Assembly: GCA_029844215.1 (NCBI GenBank)
Contig: JAQGDG010000256.1
Span: forward strand, 1 to 64,000
Reading direction: 5' to 3'
From: Przewalskia tangutica
Lineage: Eukaryota; Streptophyta; Magnoliopsida; Solanales; Solanaceae
DNA length: 64,000 nucleotides
This document shows positions 57,081-64,000 of the stretch, piece by piece. Numbering within the stretch: the first letter of the stretch is position 1; each line of letters begins with the position of its first letter. Made by a program: the position numbers and the translations under genes. The notes beneath the pieces are model-generated. The model searched no databases, was not told the DNA's origin, and saw nothing but the letters and a program-made list of their open reading frames with translations.

Positions 57081-57566
57081 TCCTGTAAGACTATAGGGTT
57101 AGGTTATTATGTTAGCACGTTGAGTGTTGGGCTAGGTTGTGTGCTGACGCAACCCGATAGGGATAGAGCCTATGTTTTCCCGGTAGTTAGGGAAGCAGGA
57201 AAGGAAATTACGCCCCTCCCGATTTAGAGCGGGCGACAGTTAAATCACGCCTTGAAGATTTGGGGGCATGACGTATATTATAGACTTCATGTGGATATTT
57301 GTGCAGGCCACAAAAGCCTCCGGTATACCTTCAGACAGAGGTAGTAGCATTTGCGACAGCGACGGTGGTTAGAGTTATTCAAGGATTGTGATATCGATAT
57401 CCTATACCACCCAGGGAAAGCCAAGACAGTTAAAGATACTCTTAGTCGCAGATCTAAGAGTAGTATGCCAGTTAGGCAGCCAGGTAGACTGGACGTGGTC
57501 CGTGAGATTCTTCAGTTACCGAGCCTAGGGGTTCGATTATTTGTTTCCAAGGTTAATGAAGTTTAG
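57081..57566 (+). pseudogene. pol: E8 RNase H remnant, catalytic residues lost
   Basis: A single frame from about 57104 to 57475 carries SVGLGCVLTQ, LNHALKIWGHDVYY, HVDICAGHKSLRY and LRQRRWLELFKDCDIDILYH then PGKAKTVKDTLSRRS, in the exact order of Ty3/gypsy RNase H. Three in-frame stops interrupt it. The first Asp (YxDAS in the family) is in a changed YVSTLS, the Glu segment is replaced at a stop, and the Asp of the DHKSL motif is Gly. The last Asp (DTLS) remains. Decay is by substitution, not frameshift. Confidence 0.85.
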
Positions 57567-58310
57567 ATCCGAGGGGTTGCCGAGTCTTCCGTCGTTGAGG
57601 AGGTAAAGAGGCGACAGTATGAGGATCCAGTTATGATACGGTATCGAGATACGGCTCTCCGAGAGGAGAAGAGCCCGTTTGAGTAGCACCGGATGAGGTG
57701 CTGTGATATGAGGACAGATTGCGTGTACCGGTACTGCAGGACTAGTCAGCAGGTTTTAGGGGAGGCATACAGTGCTTATTGCTCAAATTGTTCGGGGTTG
57801 ACTAAGTTGTGTCGTGACCTCAGATGTATGTATGGGTAAGATGACCGGAAAAGGGACGTGCGAGTTGTTGCTTAATATCCGGAGTTAGTAGCAGTCACGG
57901 TTGAACACGAAGCCAGTGGGCTATTACTGAGCGATTTAGACCCCGACTTAGGCATGGGCGGTATTTAATATGGATCTTGTTACGGGTGGCATCGTGCTCG
58001 GAGGAAGTCGCGACTCCACAGGGTCATGGTAAATGGGCTGGCGAAACCAGCCGTGTTCTTCCTGTTGGGACCACTTACTCGGCTGAGGTTTATACTAGCT
58101 TGTATAGCAGAGAGATTGTGAGACTGCACAGGGCTCCTACGTTTATGATGACAAACAGATGAGCTCGGTTACGGATAACTTCTGGAGGTTTTTCAGAAGG
58201 GATTAGGGACACAGGTGAGTCTCAGTGTTGCATTACACCCTCAGACCGACGATCAGGCAGAGCGTACTATCCAGGCACTTGAGGATAGGTTGCGGGCCTG
58301 TGTTTTGATT
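57567..58310 (+). pseudogene. pol: E8 integrase zinc-binding and core regions
   Basis: EDPVMIRYRDTALREEKSPF and QQVLGEAYSAY...LTKLCRDLRCMY place the H2C2 region; its His and Cys ligands are changed (GEAY for GEAH, YPEL for CPxC). NMDLVTGG near 57970 keeps the first catalytic Asp. YSAEVYTSLYSREIVRLH near 58090-58130 and MMTNR follow, where the second Asp of the S-D-R-G motif reads Asn. QAERTIQALEDRLRACV near 58260 keeps the catalytic Glu. At least three frames are needed. This is a dead copy of a plant gypsy integrase. Confidence 0.85.
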
Positions 58311-58312
58311 TC

Positions 58313-58543
58313 GTGAATACTGGAAGGTTAATTGCCTCTTGTCGTGTTACGTACGATAACAGATACCCTTCCAGTTTTCGGATGGCCCTGTATGAGGCCT
58401 TGTTTGTAAGAAAGTGTAGATCACCGGTTGGTGGGTTCGACATAGGCGAGGTTCGGTTATTTGGTCCAGACTTGATTCAGCGGGCTGGGGATAAGGCGAA
58501 GCTTATCCGAGAAAGATTATTAGTAAGCTTAGAGTCAGCATAA
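58313..58543 (+). pseudogene. pol: E8 integrase C-terminal piece, truncated
   Basis: RMALYEALFVRKCRSPVGG, FDIGEVRLFGPDLIQRAGDK and AKLIRERLL form the segment after the integrase core. Only about 145 bases separate its stop from the hairpin before the 3' LTR, so the GPY/F module and any chromodomain are missing from this copy. A deletion before the polypurine tract is likely. Confidence 0.85.
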
Positions 58544-58687
58544 GTTTCATGCAGATAACCGACGTTGACACATGGGGGTTCAGGTTGACATTTTTGTATG
58601 AGCATTGTTATGTGGCCACGTGTGGCATTATTGGTATGTAGGGGTTGTAAGGAGACTATGTGGCTATCTTTAAGTTGACTCCGAAAG

Positions 58688-58723
58688 AACATTCGGGGAC
58701 GAATGTTTCTAACGGGGAAAGAA
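58688..58723 (+). other. E8 hairpin and polypurine tract
   Basis: AACATTCGGGGACGAATGTT (58688-58707) is an inverted repeat with eight-base arms. It is followed by TCTAACGGGGAAAGAA, ending at the base before the LTR. Confidence 0.88.
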
Positions 58724-60022
58724 TGTTACACCCCGGAATTTCAGGATATGTTTATAAGAACGTACGTAAGAACTCAAAAGTGTTAAGATTTGAGATGAGT
58801 AACAATTTATCGAAATTATGGAATTGTCGGAAAACGAAATATTGCGATGAACGGGAGGGCGACACGTGTCACCCCCCCCCCTTTGTGGTCTTGGGCGAAA
58901 TGGCATGGGTAGGATGGTCATTTGACCATTAGTGAGATGACCAAGTCTTGCAAATGACTTAGCTTGACATTGTTGACTAAAAGTCCAAGGGCCACTTGGG
59001 CAAGATCCATGTGAAACTCATCCGAGCCATCCATATGTACTAATCTAGACCCTTCATTATGTTATATATGTACACTAGTAAGTGCAAGACTTTGTCATTC
59101 TCCACACTTAGAAAATATTTTGAAATCTTGTTCTTGTACACTATGAAGCTCACGGCAAAGGCTAGGTTTTCAAGGGAAATTTTTTCAATTGTTGTCCAAT
59201 AATTCCCATACTTTAAACCAAGGTTCCTAAGAGTATTGTAAGGGTATCTCAATAGAAAGATCCCAGAAAAGTGGCATTTTCGTATTAGTCGCAAGGCGGA
59301 AGGTTAAGGAGTTCTTCAACTTTGAAGTTGGAACTTGAAGATAAGTTCTTCATAAGCTTCTAAGGGTTGCTTGGAGTGGATTGGAGCGTCGAAAAGAGGA
59401 GCTAAAGTTGCTAAGGATCGACTTGTGATCTTGGATCATATTTGGGCTAAATGAGGTATAACCTTCATCTTACCTTTGTAATTGAAGACTTCATGTTATG
59501 ATAAGTTATAAGTGATCATGTGATATGTGTTATGAAGTTTGATAAGTGTTATGGAATTGGAAGCTCAAAATCCAAAAATGACATGTTGAGTCATTTGAAA
59601 TTGAATTACAATTTGGTCGTTTATTAGAATCGTCGCATGTTACTTACTTGAAGATTTTAGTAGTTATAATCATTTGCGACTTGATATCATGTTATGCTAA
59701 CAACTTGGATTGAAATGGAAATTGGATAAGAATTGGTATTGTTGCCCAAATTGCCGAATTGGCATTGTAGTTTAGGCTAGATTGTTATATATTGTGGGGC
59801 GGAATTTTACATGTCTTGATTAAGCGTGTAATCCCCTATTGTTAGCTATTTTGTTGGGCCTTAAATGTGGCGTGTTTGGTTATTGAATTCGGCCTTGAAA
59901 AAGGTGGCAAAGTATGTAGAAACAAAGGAGGTGTTGCCCGATTTTCCGTAGAATTTAGAGACTTCACACTTATAATATTCTACGTTTGAAGTAAGAAATT
60001 GATAGACGTACTATGGTCATTA
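58724..60022 (+). repeat. E8 3' LTR, first part
   Basis: TGTTACACCCCGGAATTTCAGG at 58724, nearly identical to 48320-49620. Interrupted by E10 after CATTA (60018-60022). Confidence 0.92.
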
Positions 60023-63000
60023 TGTCACGACCCGAACCCGGGCCCGTGACTGGTGCCTTACCCCGGGCACCTAAGTAGACATACATCAGAGTAATCAGCG
60101 GAACATAAAACAAGACATGAAATATCAAGAAGTGTAAAACAGTAATCTGAGAAAACTTGCCTTCGGCATATATATATAACAACTAGAACAGTTACATCCC
60201 CCTTTTTTTTTTTTACAACTCTGCCCACAACAGTACTACAGACCTCTAAGAATGATATGACAACAATGGCGGAGGCGCGCGCCATACCACGAATGTAAGT
60301 ACCTACAACGACAGGACTATACATCGATAAGCCTCCGAGAAACAGAGCTTCCATACGCTGACTGACCCTAAGAGCGAGGATCAACACCGGTGTACCTACC
60401 TGCGGCATGACGCGGCCCGAAGGAGGTCGATAACAAGTACCAAGTATGTGAAACTGAAAATACTGTAAATGAAATCATAGTAGTCTATATAAAGCAGGAG
60501 ACATGTATGATAACCAAACTACAATTCACAACAAATAAGCAGTCATGTCAAGTCAGGGACTCACGCCCTCAAAGTCATCACTCAAATATAACTATGGGTC
60601 TCACGCCCACAACATCAATCATGCCCGTGGAATACCTTCCTCACGCCGATCTATGATATAAAAGCACCAAGGAATACACATGAACACGTGTCCCACTGTG
60701 TCACAATAAAACCGTGCGGGAGTAAGTGCGAAGGCATAGCCGACTACTAAAACCACAGTACCAACAAGGTCATAATCGTATCATGAGATCTGTCTAGACG
60801 TCACATGATCAAAGCGGCCACTCGCGCGATATCTAATGTGCGCGTCTAGCCCCGAACTTCCGCAGCTCGCATAGGCCAACCTCATAGGCCGCATGAGGTA
60901 TTCCCGCGTCGGTAGCTACTCCCCGGCATCGCACCGACTCGCAGTCCGCATGGCCACATAGACCGCATGACCATAAAGGCCGCACACTAACCTGGAACTC
61001 TCGTAGCTCCGCATAGGTCCCCGGGACCCGCATGTGTATTCTCGAATCATGGTCCTGCATCACGCGAGATATACCCCGCGTCGGAGGCGCCTAACCCCGG
61101 ATCATGTCAAGGTGAGTGGTACAATACCAACATAACGGCTGATCGTTAAACAACATAAGCGCGATCGAGGAAATCCTTTACACAAACATCACAAGATACT
61201 AACACACGTAGCATCCTAACATGTTTACTTATCAAACCAACAAGAATGTATTACAAGGCTATCACAAACCAACACAATCAAGTTATTCACACAAGGTACT
61301 TTCTACTTTATGTTAAACAAGTTGGGTTTTTATCCCCAAAGTACTTCATACATTAACTCTTTAAAGATCTGCTTCTTTCACAAAAGTCACACAAGACTGT
61401 AGTATAAAAATAGAGTGACTATCTTTTAAGTAAACCAAAACACTTCTCTTTGTAAAATCAAGTAACAACATTCTTTTCCAAACGTTCAAGTTTGCCTAAT
61501 TTCAAATACTCAAGTTTCTCATTTTCGAAAGGTTTCGTAGTTCATAGTTTTAATCCTTTAAAACAATTTGAGAAACATATACCTTATATGTGAGTAGGTT
61601 ATTCTTGTTTATAACAATCTTGTTAAAGCAGCCAGGATCTAGGAAATGTAATATCATTTTGTCTCATCTTAGCTTCTATGCAGATGGAGGTTTCTACTGG
61701 TTTTAATAATACTTTATTAGTCAATACATTTCCCTTTATTAGCGCTTTGTGGTTTGTTCGATACTTATTCTGATTTCCGAAATCAGTAAAACATCATTCC
61801 TTTTGATAACCAAAATACTCATTACTCACGAATGAGGTTTCACACTTTTAACAAAATTCATATTAATATAATTAAGTCAAGTCTCTTATCTTTTAAGATT
61901 AAGTCTCTTAACTTCTTAAAATCAATAAACCATTCTTTTTATTTCTCTTAAGTCGTTATACCTAACTTCCCATAAAGCTAGTATAACTCTTAAGCTTTTA
62001 AAACCAAGTATTACTCTTCTTTCAAAAAGGGTTCTTAATTCTTTGAAATACTTCCGTGTTCTTATTATTCGTGCTTAAGTCAAAAGACATTGCCGTAAAA
62101 CTACGTTCGATTAACACACGTCGTCTACGCATTACTATATATATATTCTTTTAAAATATCATGCTCAAGAGGATAGGAAGAATCACATACCTCGCGACGA
62201 TTATCGACTATTAGCAAAAGCGCTCCACGGCTATAACAGGCTAGCCTTGTTCACCTTTCAAGTAGTACATGCTACACGCAGAACTTTCAACCTATAAAGG
62301 TTATACAAGTCTATCAACTTCTGATCTCTTGTAGAATATTCTACAGCGATGGGTTCTCTATTCTACGGAAAATCGGGCAGACTTCCCCTGCGTTAAGCTA
62401 CACAAGTCTCATCAAATCTGACCCATGTAAGTATGCAGTTTAATCTTCTTCGATGTGATTTCATTCAAGTCTTTTCGTAATATCCTTATATTACGGTTCA
62501 ACATTCTTCTATGAATCTTATATTCATTTCTATTCTACTGACGTATGTAATTTCCAATTACAAATAGAAGGATAGGATTATTTACCTCAGTAAGCCCAAA
62601 ATTATCCAAGTTTAATGTCGATCCCGAGCAACGTCTAGCTCTACTCGGTGCTCCAACCCGCTCCAAACAACCCTTAGAAGTTCTACGAAACTTCTTCCTA
62701 ATACTTCAACCAACTGTGAAAATTTTCCTTAGGGTTTCGTTTAGTGACTGAAGGGACGTATAATAGTATTTCTGGGCTTTTAGTATAAGTGTAACCTTGG
62801 AATACTACAAGGTATTTGGGCCAAGGTATTTTGGAATAGTAACAATACTTGAGAGTATTTTCTACCAACGTGGGGTGTATTTTACGAGAACAACTCAAGG
62901 TAGGGGTACCCTCGCTAGCACCACTAGGAGGGTGTACCTCGGCCAAAGGCTACTCGAGGGAGGGCTAGCACAACTAGGAAGGGGGTGCTCTGCCAGAGCC

Positions 63001-63472
63001 TCAAGAGGGGGAAAGGATTTCAAGACTTAGAACAATTTGTGGATGAAGAAGATCTTAAACTAAGGGGGGTATTTATAGGGAAATCAATGGCCAAGATCAT
63101 GCCAAGTAGTAGGCAAGTGTAGGGTGAGGATTCATCCATGTGTACCTTATCCATCTACCACACAAAAATATCACAAATATCCTACCAACTCCAAGAGTTG
63201 AATTCGTCCAATTGTCGCCCCACATCCACCAACTTGAGGGTGACAAGTGTCGCCCTCTCGTTGGTCCAAAATATTTCGTCTCTCGGAAAAATCCGCAAAA
63301 ATTATAAATGACATAGCCGGAATTTTCCCTTCGCAAGTTTTGTAAAACGTTTTGTCGAAAAACGATTCTTTTCGGTAGTTGTGCACAAATATTTTCGGCC
63401 CTTGCCTACTTTAAGGCTCAACTTTTCTATGTACGTCCTCACGTACATACTCAGAAAATACGGGGTATAACA
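60023..63472 (-). mobile_element. E10: solo family-A LTR, 3.45 kb
   Basis: TGTCACGACCCGAACCCGGG...GAAAATACGGGGTATAACA flanked by CATTA on both sides (60018-60022 and 63473-63477). It lies in the E8 3' LTR; the uninterrupted host text GGTCATTATAGGTTGACATAC is seen at 49610-49631. A minus-strand TATA box (TATTTATAG) lies near 63070 and an HSE-like palindrome at 62331-62344. A run of 13 T occurs near 60200. Confidence 0.95.
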
Positions 63473-63477
63473 CATTA

Positions 63478-63543
63478 TAGGTTGACATACTACGTACGGC
63501 GAATTGGACTTAGCAAGTGGATTAAACCGAAGAGGTATGTGGA
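63478..63543 (+). repeat. E8 3' LTR, second fragment
   Basis: A 66-base piece matching 49621-49690, bounded by E10 and E11. It ends GTGGA, the probable target site of E11. Confidence 0.85.
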
Positions 63544-64000
63544 TGTCACGACCCGACCCTAGGCCCGCGAATGGTGCCCTACCTTGGCACCCTTACAGGT
63601 ATACATCAGAGATATACAGCGGAAGATACATAAACTTAAATAATGAAATAAATTATAGGTCAGCCGATAAGGCTACCTCCCTGGATATAAACAAATCCAA
63701 CAGCAGTTACCTCTAAAAAAAATTTATAAAATGACCCACAAGATATGACTACAAACCTCTAAGAGTTTACATAACAACTGTGACGGGACAGGGCCCCGCC
63801 ATACCCCTGAATGTACTAAAGTCAACGACTTCAGGGAGCCATACCAAAAACAAAGCCTCCGGAGAAATGGAGCTTTCTAGAACCGAACAGTGATCCTACG
63901 AGTGCGGATCAGCAAGCTATGTACCTCAACCTGCGGCATGAACGCATCCCCCCGAAGGAGGTCAGTACAAAATATGTACCAAGTATGCAAATCGAAATCT
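63544..64000 (-). mobile_element. E11: start of a minus-strand family-B-like LTR
   Basis: Begins TGTCACGACCCGACCCTAGG and then carries the B-type end region: GGTATACATCAGAGATATACAGCGG and GGTCAGCCGATAAGGCTACC are the reverse complement of text near 47150-47250. It runs off the right edge, so element type and length are unknown. Confidence 0.75.

Larger units (their letters stand above)
48320..64000 (+). mobile_element. E8: family-B Ty3/gypsy element, cut by the right edge
   Basis: Plus-strand element with 5' LTR 48320-51282, primer site at 51287, an interior interrupted by a solo LTR (53185-56646), and 3' LTR from 58724, itself interrupted by a solo LTR (60023-63472) and another insertion at 63544. 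The LTR pair is almost identical over 48320-49650 and 58724-60022. The interior excluding the insertion is about 4 kb; RNase H and integrase remnants are recognisable, gag, protease and RT are not. The family shares termini, primer site and PPT context with family A. Confidence 0.85.

Overview
The window is a block of plant repetitive DNA built almost entirely from nested LTR retrotransposons. No host gene, tRNA, rRNA or CRISPR array was recognised. A flowering plant, probably a eudicot, is suggested by the Ty3/gypsy integrase, reverse-transcriptase and chromodomain remnants of chromovirus type (long LTRs suggest the Tekay/Del lineage), by the initiator-Met tRNA primer site (perfect at 10194-10205 on the minus strand) and by a Ty1/copia Gag. 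The species cannot be named.

Layers, oldest to youngest. The oldest recognisable DNA is a decayed copia gag on the minus strand, split into 47281-48319 and 33590-33747. Three insertions cut it: a plus-strand family-A LTR ending at 33589 (Y), a composite family-B LTR at 33748-47280, and a family-B element running from 48320 past the right edge. Y is cut by a minus-strand family-A element (X) whose 5' LTR ends at 30869. The left LTR of X is cut by another minus-strand element (E1, right end 14779, left end outside the window), and E1's 5' LTR is cut by an element with recognisable gag and all pol domains (A2, 3197-12552). X's 5' LTR is also cut by a plus-strand element (Z, 19677-28724) flanked by CCCCC on both sides. 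On the right, A3 (40479-46720, target duplication ATTTT) lies in the B LTR. Two family-A solo LTRs, 53185-56646 (GGTAA) and 60023-63472 (CATTA), and the start of a minus-strand B element (63544 to the edge) lie in the right-hand B element.

Family A LTRs begin TGTTATACCCC and end GTCGTGACA; family B LTRs begin TGTTACACCCC and have a closely related end. Only A2 has recognisable gag, protease, RT, RNase H, integrase and chromodomain. E1, X, Z and A3 have short interiors of 2.0-2.7 kb holding a gag remnant, a shared spacer and an integrase remnant, so they look like non-autonomous derivatives that would need proteins from an A2-like relative. Family B keeps RNase H and integrase remnants that have lost several catalytic and zinc-binding residues.

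Almost every reading frame in family A is broken by short complex insertions, deletions and scrambled triplets, often near CG-rich motifs. Part of this may be consensus error in the assembly rather than biological decay, so 'pseudogene' calls here are calls on the sequence as given.
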